A DNA stretch of 10,690 bases from NCBI GenBank assembly GCA_027531445.1, contig JAPZRK010000125.1:1-10690 (forward strand), written 5' to 3'. Within the stretch, counting starts at the first letter, position 1. Every line of letters begins with the position of its first letter. Source of the DNA: Leptospira sp. Lineage in GTDB: Bacteria; Spirochaetota; Leptospiria; Leptospirales; Leptospiraceae. The notes beneath the pieces were generated by a model. The model had not been told where the DNA came from. It worked only from the letters and a program-made list of their open reading frames with translations, and made no database searches. The translations under genes and the position numbers were made by a program. Positions 1 through 5,782 of the stretch are shown here, piece after piece.

Positions 1-28
1 CATAGGTTGATTGATCAATCAACCTATG
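1..28. repeat. 28-base perfect palindrome inside rpsJ
   Basis: The arm CATAGGTTGATTGA (1-14) is followed directly by its exact reverse complement (15-28), centred on GATC. All 14 pairs match. As RNA it could form a 12-bp stem with a GAUC loop. It encodes the conserved S10 peptide from His to the first base of the Glu codon, so it is genuine coding sequence. Any function is unknown. Confidence 0.9.
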
Positions 29-267
29 AGATCGTTGCTACTGCGAAGCGGACGGGAGCTACGGTTTCCGGTCCGATTCCGCTACCAACGAAAAAAGAAA
101 TCTACACGGTTTTGCGTTCTCCGCACGTGAATAAAAAAGCAAGAGAACAATTCGAAATGAGAACTCATAAGAGACTCATTGATATTTTAAATACTAATGA
201 AGACACTGTAGAAGCTCTGATGAAGCTTCAACTCCCAGCGGGAGTCTCAGTGGATATTAAATCCTAA
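1..267 (+). CDS. rpsJ: 30S ribosomal protein S10 (5' partial)
   Basis: S10 sits in the 30S head and, as NusE, pairs with NusB in transcription antitermination. The open frame runs from base 1 and reads HRLIDQSTYEIV at once, the conserved block that in E. coli S10 begins at residue 15, so about 14 residues and the start codon lie outside the window. The internal ATG at 7 is therefore not the start. Further family motifs are GPIPLPTKKE and SPHVNKKAREQFE, followed by the C-terminal GVSVDIKS. The 88 visible residues fit a full length near 102. The first 28 bases form a perfect palindrome (separate entry). rplC follows 11 bases after the stop. S10 is the usual first gene of the S10 operon, so the operon promoter should lie upstream, out of view. 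Confidence 0.98.
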   Translation, partial: HRLIDQSTYEIVATAKRTGATVSGPIPLPTKKEIYTVLRSPHVNKKAREQFEMRTHKRLIDILNTNEDTVEALMKLQLPAGVSVDIKS

Positions 268-278
268 GGATAGGATCC

Positions 279-902
279 ATGGCAAAAGGTTTGATCGGAG
301 AAAAAATGGGCATGGCCCACATCTTTAATGAAGAAGGTAAAATGGTAACTGTTACCATTTTACGTGTGGGGCCTTGTTTTGTCTCGCAGTTGAAAACTTC
401 TGCAACAGACGGCTATGAGGCGACTCAATTAGCGTTTGAAGATGCAAAAGAGAAAAATCTTTCTAAAGCGGAATTGGGCCATCTAAAGAAGGCTAGTATC
501 GCTGCGAAACAACATTTGGCAGAGTTCTCTGGCTTTGAAGGCCTAGCTTTGGGAGCTGAGCTTAAGATCAGTGATATTTTTGCATTAAACGATACCATAA
601 AAGTTTCCGGCACTTCGAAAGGAAAGGGGACTCAAGGTGTTGTTAAGAGGCATGGCTTTGCTGGGGGACCAAAAGGTCACGGTTCGAGATTCCAAAGACA
701 TCCCGGATCTATAGGCTCGAATACAACTCCTGGTAGAGTATTCAAAGGGCTCAAGATGGGTGGAAGAATGGGAAATGCCCAAAGCACCGTTCGCAATTTG
801 AAAGTTGTTAAGATTGATATAGAAAGTAATCTTGTATTCGTTTCAGGATCCGTTCCTGGACGTGACAGGTCGATTGTCACGATCGAGAAGATCGGGAACT
901 AG
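279..902 (+). CDS. rplC: 50S ribosomal protein L3
   Basis: L3 is an early assembly protein of the 50S subunit; its long central loop reaches the peptidyl transferase centre. At 207 aa it matches the usual 205-215. Family landmarks are the N-terminal GLIGEKMGMAHIF (residues 4-16), GTSKGKGTQGVVKRHGF (111-127) and the loop with HPGSIGSNTTPGRVFKG (141-157). The ATG is preceded by AAGGATAGGA, a good ribosome binding site. The glutamine methylated by PrmB in E. coli (Q150) is a threonine here (T149). Two inverted repeats lie early in the gene: TGGGC/GCCCA at 307-319 and the 13-base pair at 337-363. A BamHI-like GGATCC lies just before the start. rplD follows after 8 bases. Confidence 0.98.
   Translation: MAKGLIGEKMGMAHIFNEEGKMVTVTILRVGPCFVSQLKTSATDGYEATQLAFEDAKEKNLSKAELGHLKKASIAAKQHLAEFSGFEGLALGAELKISDIFALNDTIKVSGTSKGKGTQGVVKRHGFAGGPKGHGSRFQRHPGSIGSNTTPGRVFKGLKMGGRMGNAQSTVRNLKVVKIDIESNLVFVSGSVPGRDRSIVTIEKIGN
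337..363. repeat. 13-base inverted repeat with 1-base centre in rplC
   Basis: GTAAAATGGTAAC (337-349) and GTTACCATTTTAC (351-363) are exact reverse complements separated by one T. The RNA could form a 12-bp stem closed by a CUG triloop, starting 58 bases after the first base of the rplC start codon. It encodes the stretch GKMVTVTIL, ordinary L3 sequence, so the symmetry comes from codon choice laid over a compatible peptide. Confidence 0.9.
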
Positions 903-910
903 GAATTTAT

Positions 911-1546
911 ATGAAAGCACGTAAGTATAATAAAGAAGGTGTATTTGTCAGTGAAGTGGAATTACCTTCGGCATTGTTTGCAACTGGTATTTCCCTTGGT
1001 GCCATTTATGACGCCGTAAAGGCAGAGAATGCGAACCTTCGCCAAGGAACTCATTCTACAAAAGATAGATCTGAAGTTCGTGGTGGTGGTAAAAAGCCAT
1101 GGGCTCAGAAAGGGACAGGTCGTGCGAGACAAGGATCGATTCGTGCTCCTCATTTCGTAGGTGGTGGTATCATTCATGGACCGAAACCGAGAGATTATTC
1201 TTCTAACTTATCTCGTTCCGTAAAGAAGAAGGCTGTTCTATCGATTCTTAACAAAAAAGCAGAAGAAAATCGCGTAATGATCATTGAAGACGTTGAACCA
1301 TCATCGTATTCAACAAAGACTATCTTTTCCATTTTAAAGAAGATGGAAGTAGCAAATAAAGGAAATGTCGGTCTGATTGTGGCAGGGGAAAACCAATTCC
1401 TCAAAAGGTCCACGAGAAACATTGAAACATTAAAGTATGTAAACAGTAAACGTATGGTTTGCAGAGATATCCTTTATAATAACAATCTCATTATTGCTGA
1501 AAGCGCTCTAAAAGAATTATTAGCCCAGTATAGCAAGCAGGTATAG
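911..1546 (+). CDS. rplD: 50S ribosomal protein L4
   Basis: L4 lines the narrow part of the nascent peptide exit tunnel. In E. coli it also represses its own operon by binding the leader of the S10 mRNA; that leader would be upstream of this window, so the control cannot be judged. The 211-aa product shows the tunnel-loop signature GGGKKPWAQKGTGRARQGSIRAP (split here: GGGKKPWAQK at 58-67, GTGRARQGSIRAP at 68-80). The lysine matching E. coli K63, a known macrolide-resistance position, is present (K67). Length is slightly above the 201 aa of E. coli. The ATG follows TAGGA, which overlaps the rplC stop codon, suggesting coupled translation. rplW starts 4 bases after the stop. Confidence 0.98.
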   Translation: MKARKYNKEGVFVSEVELPSALFATGISLGAIYDAVKAENANLRQGTHSTKDRSEVRGGGKKPWAQKGTGRARQGSIRAPHFVGGGIIHGPKPRDYSSNLSRSVKKKAVLSILNKKAEENRVMIIEDVEPSSYSTKTIFSILKKMEVANKGNVGLIVAGENQFLKRSTRNIETLKYVNSKRMVCRDILYNNNLIIAESALKELLAQYSKQV

Positions 1547-1550
1547 ATCA

Positions 1551-1856
1551 GTGAACCTAGAAAACGTAATATTATCTCCAGTTGTGACAGAAAAGTCGCA
1601 AGAGTTGCAATCGATCGGTGAAAGGCTAGGGAAGAGAACTGTAAAGTATACTTTTAAAGTTCATCCTGATGCGAACAAAACTCTGATTAAGCAAGCATTA
1701 AAAAAGATGTTCAATGTCGTACCTTCTGCAGTAAATGTTGCGGTGTTCCGTGGTAAGATGAAGAAATTTCGTAATATGCCATCGCAAAGACCGCATTACA
1801 AAAAGGCCGTGGTCACGTTCGCTGATGGAGCTAACTTGGATTTTGCTAAGGTTTAA
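1551..1856 (+). CDS. rplW: 50S ribosomal protein L23
   Basis: L23 lies beside the exit tunnel opening and is the docking site for trigger factor and the signal recognition particle. The 101-aa product carries the family N-terminus NLENVILSPVVTEKS and the central YTFKVHPDANKTLIKQALKKMF, then FRGKMKKFRN in the loop. The start is a GTG, 4 bases after the rplD stop; no ATG lies between that stop and the conserved N-terminus, and an AGG at 1539-1541 gives a modest ribosome binding site. GTG fits the low-spacing, probably coupled translation seen along the operon. rplB begins 2 bases after the stop. Confidence 0.97.
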   Translation: MNLENVILSPVVTEKSQELQSIGERLGKRTVKYTFKVHPDANKTLIKQALKKMFNVVPSAVNVAVFRGKMKKFRNMPSQRPHYKKAVVTFADGANLDFAKV

Positions 1857-1858
1857 AA

Positions 1859-2695
1859 ATGGGAATTAGAAAATTAAAACCAACAACTCAGTCATCACGA
1901 TTTTATTCAGTTCTTGATTTTAAAGAAATTACTGAAGCAACACCGCACAAACCGTTAACTGCAAACATCAGCTACAAAGCGGGAAGAAGCAATGATGGTA
2001 GAATCGCTGTTCGTCGAAAGGGCGGTAGAAATAAGCGTAAATTTCGTATCATTGATTTCAAACGCAACAAAGTTGGAATTTCAGCTACTGTTAAAACGAT
2101 TGAATACGATCCAAATCGTTCTGCGTTTATTGCTTTAGTATGCTATGCAGACGGCGAATATAGATACATTCTTGCACCTAATGGTCTTAAGGTTGGTGAC
2201 AAGGTGGTATCTGGACCTACTGCTGAGATTAAATTAGGTAATACGCTTCCATTAGATAAGATTCCGGCAGGAACAAACGTACATAACATCGAACTACATA
2301 TCGGTAAAGGTGGTCAAATAGCCAGAACTGCTGGTTCTTTTGCAGTAATCGCTGCAAAAGATGGTGATTATGTTAGCTTGAAGTTACCTTCATCTGAAGT
2401 TAGAAAGATAAGGAAAGAATGTGTGGCAACGATTGGCGAACTTTCCAATAAAGATCACAATTTAGTGATCATTGGAAAGGCAGGTAGGAATCGTTGGTTA
2501 GGTAAAAGACCAAAAGTAAGAGGAGTCGTCATGAACCCAGTGGATCACCCACTCGGTGGTGGTGAAGGCCGTACTTCCGGTGGACGCCATCCTGTGACTC
2601 CGTGGGGAAAACCAACAAAAGGTTGGAAAACTCGCAAAACGAAGCCTTCAGACCGCTTCATTGTTCAACGACGTAAGAAAAATAGAAATAGATAG
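1859..2695 (+). CDS. rplB: 50S ribosomal protein L2
   Basis: L2 is among the most conserved ribosomal proteins. It helps join the subunits and lies near the peptidyl transferase centre. The 278-aa product (E. coli 273) shows GRNKRKFRIIDFKR (56-69), then IEYDPNRSAFIALV (81-94), GKAGRNRWLGKRPKVRG (206-222) and the catalytic-centre loop MNPVDHPLGGGEGR (225-238). The histidine corresponding to E. coli H229 is present (H230), but the usual DHPHGGG reads DHPLGGG (L232). The C-terminus is rich in Lys, Arg and Asn. The start is set by AAGG seven bases upstream. A 10-bp stem-loop lies mid-gene at 2336-2361. rpsS follows after 13 bases. Confidence 0.98.
   Translation: MGIRKLKPTTQSSRFYSVLDFKEITEATPHKPLTANISYKAGRSNDGRIAVRRKGGRNKRKFRIIDFKRNKVGISATVKTIEYDPNRSAFIALVCYADGEYRYILAPNGLKVGDKVVSGPTAEIKLGNTLPLDKIPAGTNVHNIELHIGKGGQIARTAGSFAVIAAKDGDYVSLKLPSSEVRKIRKECVATIGELSNKDHNLVIIGKAGRNRWLGKRPKVRGVVMNPVDHPLGGGEGRTSGGRHPVTPWGKPTKGWKTRKTKPSDRFIVQRRKKNRNR
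2336..2361. repeat. 10-bp stem-loop in rplB
   Basis: TCTTTTGCAG (2336-2345) pairs perfectly with CTGCAAAAGA (2352-2361) across a 6-base loop TAATCG. It encodes SFAVIAAKD of L2. Roughly 0.1 such repeats would be expected by chance in a window this size, counting spacers up to about 10. Confidence 0.75.
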
Positions 2696-2708
2696 GATCT
2701 AGGATACC

Positions 2709-2987
2709 ATGGCTAGAAGCTTAAAAAAAGGTCCCTTTATCGACGACCACTTAATGAAAAAAATCACCAAGCTAAACGCTGAAGGGAAAAAAAATCCCTT
2801 CAAGTCTTGGTCAAGAAGAAGCACAATTTATCCTGATATGATTGGGCATACTGTAATGATTCACAATGGAAAGTCCTTTGTTCCTGTTTATGTAAACGAG
2901 AACATGATAGGCCACAAACTTGGTGAATTTGCTCCGACTAGAACCTTTCGAGGCCATGGCGGAGACAAGAAAGTAGCGAAGAAATAG
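2709..2987 (+). CDS. rpsS: 30S ribosomal protein S19
   Basis: S19 binds 16S rRNA in the 30S head with S13 and contacts the A-site tRNA side of the subunit interface. The 92-aa product equals the E. coli length and carries ARSLKKGPFIDDHLMKK at the N-terminus, SRRSTIYPDMIGHTVMIHNGK (split: SRRSTIYPDM, IGHTVMIHNGK) in the middle, and KLGEFAPTRTFRGHGGDKK at the end, all hallmark S19. AGGA lies 4 bases before the ATG. The start context TAGGATACCATGGC nearly repeats that of rplC (TAGGATCCATGGC). An 8-bp stem-loop around an A-run lies at 2780-2802. rplV begins 9 bases after the stop. Confidence 0.98.
   Translation: MARSLKKGPFIDDHLMKKITKLNAEGKKNPFKSWSRRSTIYPDMIGHTVMIHNGKSFVPVYVNENMIGHKLGEFAPTRTFRGHGGDKKVAKK
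2780..2802. repeat. 8-bp stem-loop with A7 loop in rpsS
   Basis: TGAAGGGA (2780-2787) and TCCCTTCA (2795-2802) are perfect complements around seven A residues. An outer pair, ACCAAG (2766-2771) with CTTGGT (2806-2811), could extend it imperfectly. No U-run follows on either strand, so it is not a terminator. About one or two repeats of this arm length are expected by chance. Confidence 0.6.
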
Positions 2988-2996
2988 GTAATTAGA

Positions 2997-3347
2997 ATGG
3001 AAGCCAAAGCAGTAGCTAAACACGTAAGAATTTCAGCTCGGAAAGCTAGACTCGTCGCTGATGAAATTCGCGGTTACGATTATAAAGAAGCGATTGATAT
3101 CCTTCGTTTTACGAACAAAGCGGCAAGTTCGATGATCATCAATCTATTGAATTCTGCTGTAGCCAATGCAATACAAATGAATGAACAGCTCGATCCTTCT
3201 AGTTTGTTTGTAAAGAAGATTTATATCGATGATGGTCCCATCATGAAAAGATATCGTCCTAGAGCACGAGGTCGTGCATCTCGCATTCGAAAAAGACTAA
3301 GCCATATCACTGTGGTTGTTTCTGAGATAGTAAAAAAGGCAAATTAA
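2997..3347 (+). CDS. rplV: 50S ribosomal protein L22
   Basis: L22 contacts all 23S rRNA domains, and its long beta hairpin lines the exit tunnel opposite L4. The 116-aa product starts EAKAVAKHVRISARKARLVADEIRG, the family's rRNA-binding N-terminus (residues 2-26, helix start VRISARKARL). The tunnel hairpin runs about 81-103 with PIMKRYRPRARGRASRIRKR. Length is close to the 110 aa of E. coli. The ATG was chosen because the family's N-terminus begins a few residues in; AGG at 2986-2988, overlapping the rpsS stop, is the likely ribosome binding site. The rpsC ATG comes 3 bases after the stop. Confidence 0.98.
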   Translation: MEAKAVAKHVRISARKARLVADEIRGYDYKEAIDILRFTNKAASSMIINLLNSAVANAIQMNEQLDPSSLFVKKIYIDDGPIMKRYRPRARGRASRIRKRLSHITVVVSEIVKKAN

Positions 3348-3350
3348 TAT

Positions 3351-4028
3351 ATGGGTCAAAAAGTCAATCCAATAGGTCTTCGTATTGGGATCACAAGAAA
3401 TTGGGATTCCATTTGGTTTTCAAAACAAGATTACATCAAAAATTTACACGAAGATATCAAGATAAGAAGATTTCTCTTAAAGAAGTTTAAGAATGCCTCT
3501 GTTGTGAAGATTGTTATCGAACGTTTTCCAGAAAAAATCAATATCAATCTCCATACAGCAAAGCCAGGGATGGTAATCGGTCAGAAAGGGCAGAACATCG
3601 AGGCCGTCAAGCAAGAGTTAAAGAAGATGGCGGACAAACCCATTGGAATGAATATCATCGAGGTGAAAAAGCCTGAAGTGATTGCGCAAGCGATTGCGGA
3701 GACTGTTGCTTTACAAATCGAGCAAAGGATGCCTTTTCGCCGTGTTATGAAGGCTGAGCTTCGCCGTGCTATGCGGGGCGGTGTTGAAGGTGTTAAGATT
3801 CAAATTTCCGGTCGTTTAAACGGTGCCGATATGGCAAGAACTGAAAAGTATATGGAAGGGCGCGTGCCTCTTCACACACTTCGAGCAAAGATTGATTTTG
3901 GATTCAAAGAAGCCCTTACTACTTTCGGTCAAATTGGAGTGAAGGTTTGGACCTATACGGGTGATTATTTCCCTACGAAGGAAGAATCGGAAGAAGATAA
4001 ATACGCTGTAAAACGTAGAACAAGTTAA
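3351..4028 (+). CDS. rpsC: 30S ribosomal protein S3
   Basis: S3 forms part of the mRNA entry channel and the ribosomal helicase. The 225-aa product shows MGQKVNPIGLRIG at the N-terminus, a KH-type RNA-binding domain with the GxxG loop in GMVIGQKGQNIEAVK (73-87), and the S3 C-terminal domain with SGRLNGADMARTE and GRVPLHTLRAKIDFG. The entry-channel basic residues known in E. coli (R131, R132, K135) are matched by R130, R131, K134. Length is 8 shorter than E. coli, at the variable C-terminus, which ends in an acidic then basic tail. A short near-direct repeat CGCCGTGYTATG within the helicase helix reflects repeated Arg-Arg-Val/Ala-Met. The 23-base gap to rplP is the longest in the window. Confidence 0.98.
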   Translation: MGQKVNPIGLRIGITRNWDSIWFSKQDYIKNLHEDIKIRRFLLKKFKNASVVKIVIERFPEKININLHTAKPGMVIGQKGQNIEAVKQELKKMADKPIGMNIIEVKKPEVIAQAIAETVALQIEQRMPFRRVMKAELRRAMRGGVEGVKIQISGRLNGADMARTEKYMEGRVPLHTLRAKIDFGFKEALTTFGQIGVKVWTYTGDYFPTKEESEEDKYAVKRRTS

Positions 4029-4051
4029 GAACTAATAAAGAGAAAACTACA

Positions 4052-4465
4052 ATGTTAGCACCAAAGCGAGTTAAATTTAGAAAACGCCAAAGAGGGCGCC
4101 TGAAAGGGAAAGACGAAAGAGGATCTTATGTTGCTTTCGGAGAGTTCGGATTGAAAGCCATAAGTTCTGGTCGGATAACCGCGCGTCAAATTGAAGCGGC
4201 TAGGATTACTATCAACCGCCAAGTGAAACGCGGTGGAAAGCTGTGGATTCGTATTTTCCCGCATTTACCAATTACCAAAAAACCTGCGGAAACGAGGATG
4301 GGAAAGGGAAAGGGTAACCCGGAATTCTGGATCGCTGAAATCCGCCCTGGCCGTGTTTTGTTTGAAATGGCAGGTGTTGATGAAGAAACCGCTAGAAAGG
4401 CTCTCCATCTTGCTTCGTTCAAGCTCCCGGTCGAAACATCCTTCGTAAAAAGGAACATACTATGA
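4052..4465 (+). CDS. rplP: 50S ribosomal protein L16
   Basis: L16 organises the tRNA-binding region of the 50S subunit near the A site. The 137-aa product (E. coli 136) begins MLAPKRVKFRKRQRGRLKG and contains RITARQIEAARITINRQVKRGG (as RITARQIEAAR at 41-51 and ITINRQVKRGG at 52-62) and RMGKGKGNPEFWIA (82-95). R82 corresponds to the arginine hydroxylated in E. coli L16 (R81); whether that occurs here is unknown. Ribosome binding sequence is weak (AAAGAG well upstream). The stop overlaps the rpmC start as ATGA (4462-4465), a classic sign of translational coupling. Confidence 0.98.
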   Translation: MLAPKRVKFRKRQRGRLKGKDERGSYVAFGEFGLKAISSGRITARQIEAARITINRQVKRGGKLWIRIFPHLPITKKPAETRMGKGKGNPEFWIAEIRPGRVLFEMAGVDEETARKALHLASFKLPVETSFVKRNIL

Positions 4466-4734
4466 AAGACAATTTTAGATCTTTATCCGTTGAAGACATT
4501 AAGAAAGAAATTCAAGCCTCTTCGGAAGAAGTGAGAAAGGCGCGATTTCAGTTTGGAGTGACTCGTTCGCTCGAAAACCCTCGTGTAATTCGAAATCATA
4601 AGAAAAGGATCGCCCAAGGTTTGACCTTGATTCGTGAGAAAGAACTGATTGCGTCCGGTAAGTTGAAGCAAATCCCTGCGCAGGCAGGCAAGGTCGCGGC
4701 CCCAGCCAAACCAGCAAAGGGAAAGAAGAAGTAG
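4462..4734 (+). CDS. rpmC: 50S ribosomal protein L29
   Basis: L29 is a small two-helix protein at the exit tunnel rim beside L23. Residues 6-65 fit the family: RSLSVEDIKKEIQ, then ARFQFGVTRSLENP and RVIRNHKKRIAQGLTLIREKE (split here as RVIRNHKKRIAQ and GLTLIREKE). The total of 90 aa is well above the usual 62-70 because of a C-terminal tail of about 25 residues rich in Ala, Pro and Lys, ending PAKPAKGKKK. The tail is likely disordered and basic; it is seen directly, its role is not known. The gene overlaps rplP by 4 bases and rpsQ begins 3 bases after its stop. Confidence 0.96.
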   Translation: MKDNFRSLSVEDIKKEIQASSEEVRKARFQFGVTRSLENPRVIRNHKKRIAQGLTLIREKELIASGKLKQIPAQAGKVAAPAKPAKGKKK

Positions 4735-4737
4735 GTT

Positions 4738-5007
4738 ATGGAAGATAAGAACTCAAAGAAATCTTTAACCATACAAGGTGTAGTCGTAAGTGATGCGATG
4801 GATAAGACTGTAGTGATCGAAGTGATTACCAGAAAAGTTCATCCACGTTTCAAGAAAATTATGACCAAAACATCTCGTGTGAAAATCCACGATGAGAAAA
4901 ACGTATGTCAAGTCGGTGATCGTGTGATAGCCGTTGAGACTCGACCTCTATCAAAACAAAAACACCACAAGCTTGTGAAAGTGGTAGAAAAGGCTAAACT
5001 AGTATGA
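4738..5007 (+). CDS. rpsQ: 30S ribosomal protein S17
   Basis: S17 is a primary 16S rRNA-binding protein of OB-fold type needed early in 30S assembly. The 89-aa product contains TIQGVVVSDAMDKTVVIEV (11-29), RKVHPRFKKIMTKTSRVKIHDE (as RKVHPRFKK at 32-40 and TKTSRVKIHDE at 43-53) and VGDRVIAVETRPLSKQKHHKLV (VGDRVIAVETRPLS at 59-72), all characteristic. It is a few residues longer than E. coli (84) at the N-terminus, MEDKNSKKS. It starts 3 bases after rpmC and its stop overlaps the rplN start as ATGA (5004-5007), so expression is probably coupled on both sides. Confidence 0.98.
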   Translation: MEDKNSKKSLTIQGVVVSDAMDKTVVIEVITRKVHPRFKKIMTKTSRVKIHDEKNVCQVGDRVIAVETRPLSKQKHHKLVKVVEKAKLV

Positions 5008-5396
5008 TCCAACAAGAAACTATTTTACAAGTAGCCGATAATTCGGGTGTAAAAAAAGTCATGTGCGTCAAAGTGCTTGGCGGTTCGAAGAAACGGTATG
5101 CATCTCTCGGTGATGAAATCATCGTCGCGGTTAAAGATGCTCAGCCCGCTTACGGTCTTCGTGATGGCCAAGGAAAGAAAGTTCACAACAAAGCGGTTCA
5201 AAGAGCTGTGGTTGTTCGAACAAAAAAAGAAGTTCGTCGTGCCGATGGAACTTACATTCGCTTTGATGACAACGCAGTTGCAATTATCGATGATAAAGGC
5301 AATCCCAAAGGTACGAGAATTTTTGGACCAGTTGCTCGAGAATTGAGAGATAAGAAGTATATGAAGATTATCTCGCTTGCACCGGAGGTTTTATAA
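5004..5396 (+). CDS. rplN: 50S ribosomal protein L14
   Basis: L14 lies on the subunit interface and forms bridges with the 30S; it is also the docking surface of the silencing factor RsfS in bacteria. The product has the family signature VADNSGVKKVMCVKVLGGS (10-28), RAVVVRTKKEVRRADGTYIRF (as RAVVVRTKKEVRR at 67-79) and GTRIFGPVARELRDKKYMKI (split). At 130 aa it is 7 longer than E. coli. The extra residues lie between AQP (46-48) and RAVVV, in the stretch AYGLRDGQGKKVHNKAVQ, where E. coli has a shorter loop. The insertion is in frame and the flanks are intact, so it is a real lineage feature and not a frameshift. rplX starts at the base after the stop. Confidence 0.98.
   Translation: MIQQETILQVADNSGVKKVMCVKVLGGSKKRYASLGDEIIVAVKDAQPAYGLRDGQGKKVHNKAVQRAVVVRTKKEVRRADGTYIRFDDNAVAIIDDKGNPKGTRIFGPVARELRDKKYMKIISLAPEVL
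5384..5388 (+). promoter_or_regulatory. Strong Shine-Dalgarno for rplX
   Basis: GGAGG lies inside the last codons of rplN, 8 bases before the rplX ATG, which directly follows the rplN TAA. It is the best ribosome binding site seen in the window and confirms the start. Confidence 0.8.
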
Positions 5397-5780
5397 ATGG
5401 CTGTTAAATTAGCATATCGTGGCTCTGAGCCAACGAAGTTTAAAAAAACCAAAATCAAGAAGGACGATGAAGTTCTAGTGATTTCGGGAAAAGAAAAAGG
5501 TAAGAAAGGTAAGGTTCTAGCCGTCGACAAACGTAGGGATCGTGTTTATATCGAAGGTGTAAACAAGAGAAGACGTTTTGTTAGACCAACGCAAGAGAAT
5601 CCTCAGGGTGGCGCGATCGAAATCGAATTTCCCATCCATCTATCGAATGTTATGTTTCACGATCCTAAAGCTGAAAACAAAGCGAAGCCAAAGAAGAAAA
5701 TAAAGGCTGTACGGTTGGGCTTTTTGAAAAAGGATGGTAAAACATTGCGTGTGACTCGTCCAGAAGGGAAAGAAATTTAA
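5397..5780 (+). CDS. rplX: 50S ribosomal protein L24
   Basis: L24 is an assembly initiator of the 50S subunit, located near the tunnel exit. Its KOW domain is clear: IKKDDEVLVISGKEKGKKGKVLAV at about residues 20-43 (core DDEVLVISGKEKGKKGKV), followed by YIEGVNKRRRFVRPTQENPQGG (start YIEGVNKRRR) and IHLSNVMFHDP. It is 127 aa long against 104 in E. coli. About 17 extra residues precede the KOW domain (MAVKLAYRGSEPTKFKK), supported by the strong GGAGG placed for this ATG, and the C-terminal part is slightly longer. No zinc cysteines are present. rplE starts 2 bases after the stop. Confidence 0.97.
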   Translation: MAVKLAYRGSEPTKFKKTKIKKDDEVLVISGKEKGKKGKVLAVDKRRDRVYIEGVNKRRRFVRPTQENPQGGAIEIEFPIHLSNVMFHDPKAENKAKPKKKIKAVRLGFLKKDGKTLRVTRPEGKEI

Positions 5781-5782
5781 TC

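Noticed and set aside
861..881. 7-bp inverted repeat CGTGACA/TGTCACG at the end of rplC
   Set aside because: Several repeats with 7-base arms and short spacers are expected by chance, and no U-run follows.
2780..2811. Possible intrinsic terminator in rpsS
   Set aside because: Stem is perfect but no U-run follows on either strand and the gene continues; the A-run is the loop, not a tail.
4029..4051. Internal promoter in the rpsC-rplP gap
   Set aside because: Only 23 bases of AT-rich sequence, with no convincing -35 and -10 pair.
4966..4977. 12-base palindromes such as CACAAGCTTGTG, also TTGTTCGAACAA (5212-5223) and CTTGCTAGCAAG (6482-6493)
   Set aside because: About two or three perfect 12-base palindromes are expected by chance in a window of this length.
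5077..5346. Plus-strand 89-codon frame inside rplN
   Set aside because: Entirely within rplN in another frame, with no recognisable motif.
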